This document shows, piece after piece, positions 23,096 to 31,763 of a stretch of DNA of 38,327 nucleotides (positions within the stretch are counted from its first letter, which is position 1; each line of letters starts with the position of its first letter). The DNA lies in contig CAMWRI010000008.1 in the NCBI GenBank assembly GCA_947176585.1, positions 1-38,327 of the forward strand, read 5' to 3'. Position numbers and translations under genes: made by a program. The notes below the pieces were generated by a model that was given only the letters and a program-made list of their open reading frames with translations, was not told where the DNA came from and searched no databases. The DNA is from an uncultured Porphyromonadaceae bacterium. Lineage in GTDB: Bacteria > Bacteroidota > Bacteroidia > Bacteroidales > Muribaculaceae.

Positions 23096-25386
23096 AACGG
23101 GCCGGAGTGATAATTCTGGCCGCTGTCCTTGCCCTGGCCGCCGGCGCGAGGCAAAGCGTGGGCCTGGTGCTGAGCGGGGGCGGCGCCAAGGGCATCGCCC
23201 ATATAGGCGTGATCAAAGCCCTGGAGGAGCACGACATAGCCATCGACTACGTGGCCGGCACCTCGATGGGCTCAATCATAGGTTCGCTATATGCCATGGG
23301 CTATACGCCCGACGAGATGCTGGAGCTGGTGACGTCGAAATCTTTCGGCTACTGGAGCACCGGCACTATCGACCCGGCACTGTCGTACTACTTCAGCGCC
23401 CCGCCGGTGTCGCCGGCGATGTTCAGTTTCAACGTGGGACGCCGCGACACCGCCGAAGCCGTGCCCGCAAGCCTCATATCGCCCCTGCCCATGAACTTCG
23501 AGTTCATGCGCCTGTTCTCGCCCTACACGGCCGCCTGCGGCGGCGACTACGACCGCCTGATGGTGCCTTTCCGCTGTGTGGCCAGCGACGGGAAGGCCAA
23601 GCACAAGGTGGTGATGCGCAGCGGCGACCTGGGCCGGAGCGTGCGGGCCTCAATGAGCTTTCCGGGCGTGTTCCAACCCACCGAGATAGACGGCACCTTA
23701 CTCTACGACGGCGGTATCTACGACAACTATCCTCTGGACGTGATGCGCGATGAATTCGCTCCCGACATAATGATAGGCGTGAACGTGGGAAGCACCGACA
23801 GCGGACCGCAGACCTCGCTTCTCGACCAGATAGAACAGCTGATCATGGCCCCGGATCAAGCGGATATTCCGGCCGACATGCTCGTGAACCTGCGCCTCGA
23901 TCTCGACCGATTCGGGCTTCTGGACTTCCAGCGGGCCGAGGAAATAAGCCGCATAGGCTATGAATTTGCGAAGGCGAGAATCGACACGATATGCAGCCGC
24001 GTGACGGCCCGCATGCCTGCCGTGGCCCGCGAGGTGCGCCGCAAGGCGTTCAAGGCCCGAGTGCCGGAGCTACGCTTCGACAGCGTGCATATCTCGGGCG
24101 GCACAGCGCAGCAAAACCGCTTCATGCATCATCTTTTCGAGCAGCGCAGACATGCTGCCGGCACCGACACCTTCGGCGTGGCCACCGCACGCGATGCCTA
24201 CTACCGCGCCATCTCCACCGGCCGCATACGCGACATGCGCCTGATAGCCCACCGGCCTGACTCGGCCCGCTATTTCGGGCTGAACGCACGCGCATGGCTG
24301 CAGAGCAATGCCAAGGCCTCGGTGGGCGGTTATCTCACATCGTCGACCAACAGCTACCTGTATCTGGCCGCCCACATATCATCGCTCAGCTTCCACAGCA
24401 TGGAAGCGGGCGCCCAGGCATGGATCGGACAGAGCTACATGGCGGGCGCCGTGGATGCACGCATCTACACACCCACCCGCATGCCCATGGCAGTGGGGCT
24501 GGAGGCGGTGGCATCGAGGCGCAACTACTACGAATCGGCCGCAGCCTTTTTCGACAACCGCCTGCCGGTCTACGTCACAGGCAAGGATTTTTTCGGACGT
24601 CTGAAGCTGTGCATGGCAGCAGGCCGGAGCGGCACTTTATATGCTTTCGGCGGCGTGGGTAATCTGCTCGACTATTTCTACCGCGACAACAGCATAGGCA
24701 ACTTCTCATACGGCCGAGACCGCAGTTCCTACGTGCTGTGGCAGGCCGGCGCCACCTACCGCCGCTCTACCCTCAACGCCGAGAATTATCCCGTGGAGGG
24801 CTTCGCCCTATCGGCACGCGCCATGGCAGTGGGAGGCAGCATGAGGCACCATGAGGCACTGTCGGGCCTCACCGCAGAGTCGTCGTCGCCCCTATGGGTG
24901 CAGGCAGAGGCACGCGTGCGGCGATATTTCACACCCTCCCACCACTTCAGCATGGGCGTGGAGGGGCACGCCATGCTATCCACGCGCAAGCTCGCCCGGA
25001 GCTATAACGCAGCCATTACGGCGGCACCGGTATTCGAGCCCACTCCGTCGAGCGCCGATGCATTCCGCGCATCTTTCCGCGCCAACAGTTTCCTGGGAGC
25101 CGGCCTTGTGCCCATATACCGCTACAACGACGCATTGAGCGCCCGCCTCGGGCTGTACGGTTTCCTGCCCTTGCGCAAAATATGCGAGGATAGCGCCGGC
25201 TCCACGGCCTATTATGGCCGCTGGCTGCGCGACCCCGAATTCCTGGGCGAAGCGGCCATATCATACAAGCTCCCCTTCGCCGCCATCACCGGATGGTGCA
25301 ACTACACCACGGGCTACACCGCCGGGTGGCACGTGGGTATATCCTTCGGCGTTTATCTCACAGCTCCAAAATTTCTACAGTTATGA
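23092..25386 (+). CDS. Patatin-like phospholipase with predicted C-terminal outer-membrane barrel
   Basis: A 764-aa protein. Residues 1-19 form a signal peptide. The patatin domain (~23-310) has the oxyanion hole 'LSGGGAKGIAH', nucleophile S58 in 'GTSMGS', and the Asp of the dyad in 'LLYDGGIYDNYP' (~206). Residues ~325-400 ('PELRFDSVHISGGTAQQNRF') look POTRA-like. The rest (~410-764) has alternating aromatic/polar strands ending 'GISFGVYLTAPKFLQL', as in a 16-strand Omp85-type barrel. The layout matches type Vd (PlpD-like) secretion, in which the barrel exports or anchors the lipase. Lipid substrate is unknown. It overlaps serB and proC by 4 bp each. Confidence 0.88.
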   Translation: MKRAGVIILAAVLALAAGARQSVGLVLSGGGAKGIAHIGVIKALEEHDIAIDYVAGTSMGSIIGSLYAMGYTPDEMLELVTSKSFGYWSTGTIDPALSYYFSAPPVSPAMFSFNVGRRDTAEAVPASLISPLPMNFEFMRLFSPYTAACGGDYDRLMVPFRCVASDGKAKHKVVMRSGDLGRSVRASMSFPGVFQPTEIDGTLLYDGGIYDNYPLDVMRDEFAPDIMIGVNVGSTDSGPQTSLLDQIEQLIMAPDQADIPADMLVNLRLDLDRFGLLDFQRAEEISRIGYEFAKARIDTICSRVTARMPAVAREVRRKAFKARVPELRFDSVHISGGTAQQNRFMHHLFEQRRHAAGTDTFGVATARDAYYRAISTGRIRDMRLIAHRPDSARYFGLNARAWLQSNAKASVGGYLTSSTNSYLYLAAHISSLSFHSMEAGAQAWIGQSYMAGAVDARIYTPTRMPMAVGLEAVASRRNYYESAAAFFDNRLPVYVTGKDFFGRLKLCMAAGRSGTLYAFGGVGNLLDYFYRDNSIGNFSYGRDRSSYVLWQAGATYRRSTLNAENYPVEGFALSARAMAVGGSMRHHEALSGLTAESSSPLWVQAEARVRRYFTPSHHFSMGVEGHAMLSTRKLARSYNAAITAAPVFEPTPSSADAFRASFRANSFLGAGLVPIYRYNDALSARLGLYGFLPLRKICEDSAGSTAYYGRWLRDPEFLGEAAISYKLPFAAITGWCNYTTGYTAGWHVGISFGVYLTAPKFLQL

Positions 25387-26144
25387 ATATAGCAGTAATA
25401 GGAACCGGCCACATGGGCGCGCCCATAGCCCGCGCGCTGTGGCAGGCCGGATGCATAGTGGCCGTGCACAACCGCACGGCAGCCCGCGCGACGGCGCTTG
25501 CCGCCGATTGCCCCGGAATGCGCGTAGCCGACAATATCCCGGAGGCCGTGCGTGGTGCCGATATGGTGATTCTGGCCGTGAAGCCCCACCTTATCATCTC
25601 CATCATGCAGCAGGCACTTGCGGTGGCCCCGGAGGCCGTCATGGTGAGCCTCGCGCCCGGCATCCCGCTGGAACAGCTTGAGAAAGCCGGAGCCGCACGC
25701 GTGCTTCGCCTGATGCCCAACGTGGCCATCGCCTGCGGCGAGGGAATGAGCTTTATATGCCACAACGCAGAGGGTACGGCCGCAGCCGGGAAACTCAAGG
25801 ATGCGCTTGCGCCCACCGGTGAAGTGGCCATCGTGGAGGAACGCCTTTTCGAGCCGGCCATGGCCGTGGCCTCATGCGGCATCGCATTTGCTCTGCGATA
25901 TGTGCGCGCGGCCACCGAAGGCGCAGTGGCACTGGGTATCGCACCCGCCGACGCCACCGGCTATATAGCCCGCACCCTGCGCGGGGCAGCTGCCCTGCTC
26001 GAAACTCCGGACGCACACCCCGAGGATTTGATCGACAGTATAACCACCCCCGGCGGAGCCACAATCCGCGGCCTCCTGGCCATGGAGCAGGCCGGATTCT
26101 CGGCCGCCGTAGCCGCCGGCCTCTTAGCCTCCTGCAAGCGATGA
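25383..26144 (+). CDS. proC: Pyrroline-5-carboxylate reductase
   Basis: A 253-aa protein. The start at 25383 (MNIAVIGTGHMGAPIARAL) overlaps the patatin stop; the track start at 25293 is inside the patatin gene. The N-terminal Rossmann loop is GTGHMG rather than the usual GxGNMG. 'ILAVKPH', 'SLAPGIPLEQLE', 'RLMPNVA' and the C-terminal signature 'ITTPGGATIRGLLAMEQAGF' identify the family. It reduces pyrroline-5-carboxylate to proline with NAD(P)H. Length is typical. The stop overlaps the ssb start as ATGA. Confidence 0.95.
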   Translation: MNIAVIGTGHMGAPIARALWQAGCIVAVHNRTAARATALAADCPGMRVADNIPEAVRGADMVILAVKPHLIISIMQQALAVAPEAVMVSLAPGIPLEQLEKAGAARVLRLMPNVAIACGEGMSFICHNAEGTAAAGKLKDALAPTGEVAIVEERLFEPAMAVASCGIAFALRYVRAATEGAVALGIAPADATGYIARTLRGAAALLETPDAHPEDLIDSITTPGGATIRGLLAMEQAGFSAAVAAGLLASCKR

Positions 26145-26476
26145 ACAAGGCAATACTGATGGGCAACGTGGGCGCCGATCCCAAGATGCGCTACGTGCAG
26201 ACACGCCTCGTGGCCGAGTTTTCCCTCGCCACCAACGAACCGGCCTACACCACCCCTGCCGGCGTTCAGATTCCGGAACGCACGGAGTGGCATAACATAG
26301 TGATGTGGGACGCCAACGCCGAATTTGCCGAAAAATACATACGCAAAGGCTCACGCCTGCTGCTTGAGGGCAAAATCCGCACGCGCGTGTGGGAAGACCG
26401 CAACGCCATCAAGCACACCACCACCAGCATCTACGTGGACTCCTTCGAGCTCCTGCCGCGAGGCCCGCAGGGCTGA
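26141..26476 (+). CDS. ssb: Short single-stranded DNA-binding protein lacking the acidic tail
   Basis: A 111-aa protein. The start at 26141 overlaps the proC stop. The OB-fold is complete: 'NKAILMGNVGADPKMRYV', 'VAEFSLATNE', 'TEWHNIVMWDANAEFAEKYI', 'KGSRLLLEGKIRTRVWED'. It ends 'DSFELLPRGPQG', so the Gly/Pro-rich linker and the DDxxPF acidic tip that bind repair and replication partners are missing. SSB proteins are usually 150-180 aa. It is probably a paralogue, or the organism's second SSB. It is the last gene of the glycerate kinase operon. Confidence 0.9.
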   Translation: MNKAILMGNVGADPKMRYVQTRLVAEFSLATNEPAYTTPAGVQIPERTEWHNIVMWDANAEFAEKYIRKGSRLLLEGKIRTRVWEDRNAIKHTTTSIYVDSFELLPRGPQG

Positions 26477-26525
26477 GGGCTATCGGGCTCACACAATAAC
26501 GCTACCTACCCTACATCCCTGAAAA

Positions 26526-27515
26526 ATGACACCCCCTCCCTTTTCAGTATCGGCATATGCAATAAATCTAATCGCGGATATAACCGCGTTATTGGAGAGA
26601 TACAATATCGCCTTGGATGAAGACCACAGTTTAAGGTTACGTAAAGCCAACCGCATAAAGACCATCCATTCTTCACTGGCTATCGAAGGAAATACTCTCA
26701 CTGTAGATGAGGTGCGCGATATCATAAATGGCAAACACATAGTTGCACCCATCCGCCAGATACAAGAGGTAAAAAATGCCATTCGCGTTTACGACATGTA
26801 TTCCAGCCTAAATCCGTTTGACGAAGTGGATTTACTGAAAGCACACGGTATTATGATGGAAGCCTTGGCAGAGGATGCGGGACGGTATCGCGACCGCGGC
26901 GTAGGGGTATTTGGCGAAAAGGGCCTCGTTCATCTTGCTCCACCGCCGCACCGCGTTCCCGAATTGATGCACAACCTGTTTTCATGGCTGAAAGAATCCA
27001 AAGATCATTTGCTGATACGTTCATGTGTGTTTCACTATGAATTCGAATTCATCCACCCGTTTTCGGACGGCAACGGACGTACCGGTCGCCTGTGGCAATC
27101 AATTATTTTGGGCCGTTTGAATCCGATATTTGAGCACCTGCCCGTTGAAAATATGGTATTTGCCAATCAGGAGGCCTATTATAATGCTATTTCCCGGTCT
27201 TCCGAGGAGGGACAGTCAGGGCCTTTCATCGACTTTATGCTCAATGAGATTCTAAACGCTCTCCAAAACAGCAGAAAAGAGATAGCACCCAATAAAGTAT
27301 CCAATAAAGTACCCAATAAAACCGAAGCCACCATTCTGCAACTGCTACAGCACAATCCGTGGTTGACACGCGCCGAACTTGCAAAAAAAATCGAAATGTC
27401 GGACAGCGGTATCAAGAAAGCCCTTGCCAACATGAAGGCTGCGGGGTGGATCGAACGTTTCGGCAGCAATAAATCCGGCCGGTGGATTGTAAAATATAGT
27501 ATTGACAGTAAATAG
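26526..27515 (+). CDS. Class II Fic family protein with C-terminal winged helix
   Basis: A 329-aa protein. Fic enzymes transfer AMP (or other nucleotide/phosphate groups) to target hydroxyls. The catalytic loop 'HPFSDGNGRTGR' (H177) matches HPFxxGNGRxxR in full, so activity is likely. The inhibitory helix motif S50-LAI-E54-G (SxxxEG) lies N-terminal to the Fic core, making it class II, auto-inhibited. After a linker made of NKV repeats, residues ~267-325 ('LLQHNPWLTRAELAKKIEMSDSGIKKAL') form a winged helix-turn-helix. The target is unknown. The gene is AT-rich against its surroundings, begins 49 bp after ssb, and is followed 8 bp later by the DUF3883 gene. It is probably horizontally acquired. 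Confidence 0.92.
   Translation: MTPPPFSVSAYAINLIADITALLERYNIALDEDHSLRLRKANRIKTIHSSLAIEGNTLTVDEVRDIINGKHIVAPIRQIQEVKNAIRVYDMYSSLNPFDEVDLLKAHGIMMEALAEDAGRYRDRGVGVFGEKGLVHLAPPPHRVPELMHNLFSWLKESKDHLLIRSCVFHYEFEFIHPFSDGNGRTGRLWQSIILGRLNPIFEHLPVENMVFANQEAYYNAISRSSEEGQSGPFIDFMLNEILNALQNSRKEIAPNKVSNKVPNKTEATILQLLQHNPWLTRAELAKKIEMSDSGIKKALANMKAAGWIERFGSNKSGRWIVKYSIDSK
27288..27323 (+). repeat. 12-bp tandem repeat (x3) inside the Fic linker
   Basis: CCCAATAAAGTA, TCCAATAAAGTA and CCCAATAAAACC lie head to tail and encode PNKV-SNKV-PNKT between the Fic core and the winged helix. The repeat is in frame, so copy number changes would alter only linker length. Confidence 0.8.
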
Positions 27516-27523
27516 ATAAGACC

Positions 27524-28690
27524 ATGAGCTATTCAGGAATTAAAGAAGCCATCGACACTTTCGATATGACAAGTTATATCGAACAATACCAACAAGCTGA
27601 AGAATATCGAAAAGATTTCGTGAAACGTTTTTCTCTTGACAGAATACGAACAATGGAAATTGATGAATATGTTCAAGGCAAGAGAATAACCGATGATAAT
27701 TTTTGTTATGAATTGGAATGGAAACTTGGTTCTTTAGGTCATATCAATGGCTCCCCAATCAAAAAATTCGGCATCTTCTATAGTCAAAGGCGCAATCAGT
27801 ACGAGGCTACAAGATTATGGAAAAGAAATACCATAAAGGAGTCCATGCTGGCTTTGCGCCATGAGCTTGCTACTTTAATAGAAGCAGGTGAATGTGGTGA
27901 TATGGAGTTGATCCGAAAGGCCCCTTTTTCACGGATGTTTAAAGGGAAAATTCTTGCCACTTATTATCCTGAGAAGTACTTAAGCGTTTTCAGCCTTAAG
28001 CATATCGAATATTTCATTCATAAACTGGGACTTGACCATCTCGTTAAGCCTGATTTTGACATTTTAGACAAACGGTGTATTCTCGTGGGCTTCATGAGGA
28101 GCGATCAGAGAATGAACGCCTGGCCGCTCCATGCTTTCGCACATTTACTTTACAACTATTATCCAAAAGCACCGAAAGGGCAAGTGGATAATTCGACTGA
28201 AACGCTCAAAATTGATTCTATAGCAGGCGATTTTATCTCACTGGAAGACAAGCCGTCTAACCTCCGAAGCGGGAAAGCTGATTATGAGCTTATATCCAGA
28301 AACAATGCTGCATTGGGAGAGCGTGGAGAATATATCGTCATGGAGTATGAAAAAAGCAAACTGAAAGACAGCCACATAAAAAAAGAGCCCGAACATATTT
28401 CAAAAAAAGATGATTCATGTGGCTACGACATCAAATCGTTCGATAATTCCGGTGAGGAAATATTCATTGAAGTAAAGACTACTAATAGTTTGCCAAACGA
28501 TTTCAGGATCTTCATCACCTCAAATGAATTTGAAACTGCGCGAAAGCTTGGCAACAAATATCACCTGTATGTAGTTTTCAATCCAAACAGTTCAAATCCA
28601 AAAATTTACGACATTGGTAATCCTTTTATTGAGGAAGGGAAGGCTAAACTTATACCTGTAACGTACAAATTGCATTTACAGAAGCTCTGA
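27524..28690 (+). CDS. DUF3883 domain protein with PD-(D/E)XK-like motif
   Basis: A 388-aa cytoplasmic protein. The C-terminal third carries the DUF3883 signature: 'NNAALGERGEYIVMEYEK', then 'GYDIKSFDNSGEEIFIEVKTT' with D~302, E~315 and K~317, a PD-(D/E)XK nuclease-like arrangement. The N-terminal half includes 'KILATYYPEKYLSVFSLKHIEYFI', which I recall in front of McrB-type restriction and other defence proteins. DUF3883 domains recur in restriction-modification and defence islands, so a nuclease or DNA-sensing role is inferred. The gene is AT-rich and follows the Fic gene by 8 bp, forming a two-gene accessory unit. Confidence 0.82.
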   Translation: MSYSGIKEAIDTFDMTSYIEQYQQAEEYRKDFVKRFSLDRIRTMEIDEYVQGKRITDDNFCYELEWKLGSLGHINGSPIKKFGIFYSQRRNQYEATRLWKRNTIKESMLALRHELATLIEAGECGDMELIRKAPFSRMFKGKILATYYPEKYLSVFSLKHIEYFIHKLGLDHLVKPDFDILDKRCILVGFMRSDQRMNAWPLHAFAHLLYNYYPKAPKGQVDNSTETLKIDSIAGDFISLEDKPSNLRSGKADYELISRNNAALGERGEYIVMEYEKSKLKDSHIKKEPEHISKKDDSCGYDIKSFDNSGEEIFIEVKTTNSLPNDFRIFITSNEFETARKLGNKYHLYVVFNPNSSNPKIYDIGNPFIEEGKAKLIPVTYKLHLQKL

Positions 28691-28736
28691 TTAAACTCGA
28701 TTAATAAGGATTATTCTCGATTAATCGGGAGATTAA
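28689..28736. promoter_or_regulatory. Repeated GATTAA(T) motifs, possible operator
   Basis: CTCGATTAAT occurs at 28696-28705 and 28716-28725, exactly 20 bp apart, so on the same DNA face. The second copy lies in the palindrome CGATTAATCG. Further GATTAA copies are at 28689-28694 and 28731-28736. The cluster lies just upstream of the TPR gene's -7 box, where an activator or repressor could bind; part may instead act in termination of the DUF3883 gene. Confidence 0.4.
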
Positions 28737-28748
28737 ATAAAAAATTCG

Positions 28749-28756
28749 TATTTTTG
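28749..28756 (+). promoter_or_regulatory. -7 box (TATTTTTG) for the TPR/envelope operon
   Basis: TATTTTTG matches TAnnTTTG, 28 bp before the ATG at 28785. The usual -33 TTTG is missing and is replaced by the GATTAA repeats, which suggests regulator-dependent firing. Confidence 0.5.
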
Positions 28757-28784
28757 CATAAAATACCACAGTTGTGTACTGTCT

Positions 28785-31763
28785 ATGAAACGAATCACAA
28801 TATTATCGCTCATTGCGGCAGCCTCGGCACTGGCTGCGCAAGCCGGCGTGAACAGTCCCGGCAGCAACGGCTATATAGCACGAGGCCTGGAGATGCTCGA
28901 CGCCCGCAACTACACGGGAGCAATCGACCAACTGGGACATATCGACCGACAGGGTCTCACGCCCGAACAGCTTGAGGAAGTGGACTGGGCGCTGGCCCGT
29001 GCGGCCTTCGGCAACAGCGGGGCTGCATCCATCACGCATTTCAAACGTTTTCTGGCCGTCTACCCCTATTCCATACACCGGCAGGAGGCACTGATGCGTG
29101 TGGCCGACTGCCTTTTTACCCGCAGCTATCCCGATGCGCTGGCTGAATATAGAAAAGTGGACCGCGAAGCTCTAAACCTCTCGCTGCGCGAAGATCTCGA
29201 CTACCGCATGGCCTACTGCCTGATGCAGGTGGGAGACCTCGACGAGGCCGACACTCTCTTTGCCGGGCTGCTGCGCACCAAGGAATACGGCGCTGCCGCA
29301 CGCTTCTACCGCGGCTATCTGGCTTATGCGCGAGGCAACTACGGCGAGGCCGAGCAACAGCTCGCGGCTGCATCGTCCAACGTGGCGCCGGGCAATATGG
29401 CGCCCTACTATCTGGCGCAGATCTATTATCGCAATAAACGCTACGACAAAGCACTGAACGAGGCCCGCAACCTACTGCGGCGAAACGACGCCCCTGCAGC
29501 CTTCCGGGCCGAGGCGGAGCGTATCGCAGGCGAATCGCTATTCTGCCTCGACCGTCCGGACGAGGCGATTCCCTATCTGCGCCGCTATCTCGCATCCACC
29601 ACGGAGCCTCTGCCATCGGCGCAGTATATCCTGGGACGCGCGGAGTATGAGGAAGGCGACTTCGACAATGCCATAGGTCATCTGAAAGCGGCCACCGACG
29701 ATACCGATGCCATGGCTCAGAGCGCCTATCTCTATATAGGACAGGCCCTGATGCACACGGGCGACACCCGCGCGGCGCTCCTGGCTTTTGATCAGGCCGC
29801 CGGCATGGACTATGATCCCGAAGTTCAGGAAACGGCGTTCTACAATTATGCCGTGGCGGGGTTGCAGGGAGGCCGCGTGCCCTTCGGCAGCTCAGTGGCC
29901 ACGCTTGAGCAGTTCCTCACGCGCTACCCCTCGAGCCCGCGCGCCTCACAGGTGCAGGAATATATCGTGACCGGTTATCTCACCGACAATGACTACGACC
30001 ACGCGCTGGCCAGCATCAACCGCATGAACCGACCGTCGAACCGCGTGCTGGGAGCCAAGCAACACATCCTCTACACCCTGGGCTCGCGCCAGCTGGCGGC
30101 CGGCGACGGTGCCTCGGCCCTGCCCATGCTGCGCGAGGCCGACGCTCTTGCATCCTATGCATCGCCCGAGATGGCCCGCGAGAACCGTCTGGCCCTGGGC
30201 GAGGCCCTCTACCGAACGGGCGACTACGACGCAGCCGCCACAGCTCTGCTCGACTATATCCGCCGTGCGCCCGCAAAGGCAGAGAATATGCCTGTGGCCC
30301 GCTACGACCTGGGCTACACGCGCTTTGCGCAGAAACGCTACGCTGATGCCGCCACTGACTTCGAGCATGTGACCGATGCTCCGGGCACGCTCTCGCCACA
30401 GGTGGTGGCCGATGCTTACAACCGCCTGGCCGACACCTACTACTACCGCTCGGACTTCGACAATGCGGAGAAGTATTACGACAAGGCATATACCACTTAT
30501 CCCGCTGCGGGCGACTACTCGTTGTTTCAGAAGGGCGTGATGCAGGGCTATCGCCGCAATCACCGCGCCAAGATAGCCACACTGGCGCAGATGATGGAGC
30601 GCTTCCCATCGTCGGCGCTCGTGCCGGATGCCATGCTCGAAACTACAGAAAGCCAGATACAGACCGGAGCGAACGACGACGCCATAGCCATGTACCGCAT
30701 GCTCGTGGCCACTTATCCGGGCACCTCGCAGGGCCGTAAAGGGCATCTGCAACTGACACAGACACTACTCAACTCCGGCCGACGCAAGCAGGCCGTGGAG
30801 ACTTATAAGGAAATAATCACGGGCTACCCCACCAGCGGCGAGGCAATCGAGGCTTCGGAGGCACTCAAGCGACTTGCAGCCGAGGACGGCACGCTCGATG
30901 AGTACATGAATTTCCTGGCCGGAGTGGACAACGCTCCCAAGATGGACATCGCCGAGGCCGACAAGCTGAGCTACGATGCCGCCGACCGCGCTCTGGTGGC
31001 TGACGGAAACGCGGCCCGCATGGAGAAATACCTGGCCGATTTCCCCGAAGGCGCCTACCGCGCGCGTGCCCTCGAGGGTCTGATGCAGCATTATCTCGCC
31101 ACCGGGAAGAGCGCCGAGGCGTACCGCTGCGCTACCGCCCTGATCGACGGATATCCCGACAACGCCGCCACTGAAAGCGCGCTGGTTGTGAAAGCGCAGG
31201 CCGACTACGAAGCCGGCCGCGGCGAATCGGCCCTGCGCGCATGGAAGCAGCTGGAGCAACGCGCATCCACGGCGTCGCGCCTGAACGCGGCCCGTATGGG
31301 CATAATGCGCGTGGGCCGCGAGACAGGCGACTTCGAGCTGGTGCTCCGCGCAGCAAATGATCTGCTGGCATCCTCCACGCTGGGTGCCGAGAACCGCAAC
31401 GAGGCCATTTTCTCCAAGGGAAGCGCACTCGAGGCCACCGGGCGACGCGCCGAGGCCCGCGAGCAATGGCAGGCTATAGCCGGCGACACGGACGACATCT
31501 ACGGCGCCAAGGCCGCATATTATCTGGCCCAGAGCCTGCTCGACGACGGCAAAACAGCAGAAGCCCGCGCAGCCGCCGACGCCATCACCGGCAGCGGCAC
31601 CCCGCACGCCTACTGGCTCGCCCGCGGATTCATCGTGCTCAGCGACGTGTATGCCGCCGAGGGCAAGACTTTCGAGGCGCGCGAATATCTCAAGGCGCTG
31701 CGCGACAACTATCCGGGCACCGAAACAGACATTTTTGAAATGATTGACAGCCGACTGAAATGA
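28785..31763 (+). CDS. Large secreted TPR-repeat protein
   Basis: A 992-aa protein. Residues 1-20 are a signal peptide (AAASALAAQA-GV). Almost the whole mature protein is made of tetratricopeptide-type helical pairs, for example 'GDLDEADTLFAGLL', 'ARGNYGEAEQQL', 'NKRYDKALNEARNLL', 'GDYDAAATALLDYI' and 'SDFDNAEKYYDKAYTTYP'. Several repeats have the spacing of BamD/CpoB-like outer-membrane assembly scaffolds. It is presumably periplasmic and mediates protein-protein contacts. Its stop overlaps the start of the outer-membrane protein gene by 4 bp, suggesting that the two products work together; this link is inference. Confidence 0.9.
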   Translation: MKRITILSLIAAASALAAQAGVNSPGSNGYIARGLEMLDARNYTGAIDQLGHIDRQGLTPEQLEEVDWALARAAFGNSGAASITHFKRFLAVYPYSIHRQEALMRVADCLFTRSYPDALAEYRKVDREALNLSLREDLDYRMAYCLMQVGDLDEADTLFAGLLRTKEYGAAARFYRGYLAYARGNYGEAEQQLAAASSNVAPGNMAPYYLAQIYYRNKRYDKALNEARNLLRRNDAPAAFRAEAERIAGESLFCLDRPDEAIPYLRRYLASTTEPLPSAQYILGRAEYEEGDFDNAIGHLKAATDDTDAMAQSAYLYIGQALMHTGDTRAALLAFDQAAGMDYDPEVQETAFYNYAVAGLQGGRVPFGSSVATLEQFLTRYPSSPRASQVQEYIVTGYLTDNDYDHALASINRMNRPSNRVLGAKQHILYTLGSRQLAAGDGASALPMLREADALASYASPEMARENRLALGEALYRTGDYDAAATALLDYIRRAPAKAENMPVARYDLGYTRFAQKRYADAATDFEHVTDAPGTLSPQVVADAYNRLADTYYYRSDFDNAEKYYDKAYTTYPAAGDYSLFQKGVMQGYRRNHRAKIATLAQMMERFPSSALVPDAMLETTESQIQTGANDDAIAMYRMLVATYPGTSQGRKGHLQLTQTLLNSGRRKQAVETYKEIITGYPTSGEAIEASEALKRLAAEDGTLDEYMNFLAGVDNAPKMDIAEADKLSYDAADRALVADGNAARMEKYLADFPEGAYRARALEGLMQHYLATGKSAEAYRCATALIDGYPDNAATESALVVKAQADYEAGRGESALRAWKQLEQRASTASRLNAARMGIMRVGRETGDFELVLRAANDLLASSTLGAENRNEAIFSKGSALEATGRRAEAREQWQAIAGDTDDIYGAKAAYYLAQSLLDDGKTAEARAAADAITGSGTPHAYWLARGFIVLSDVYAAEGKTFEAREYLKALRDNYPGTETDIFEMIDSRLK

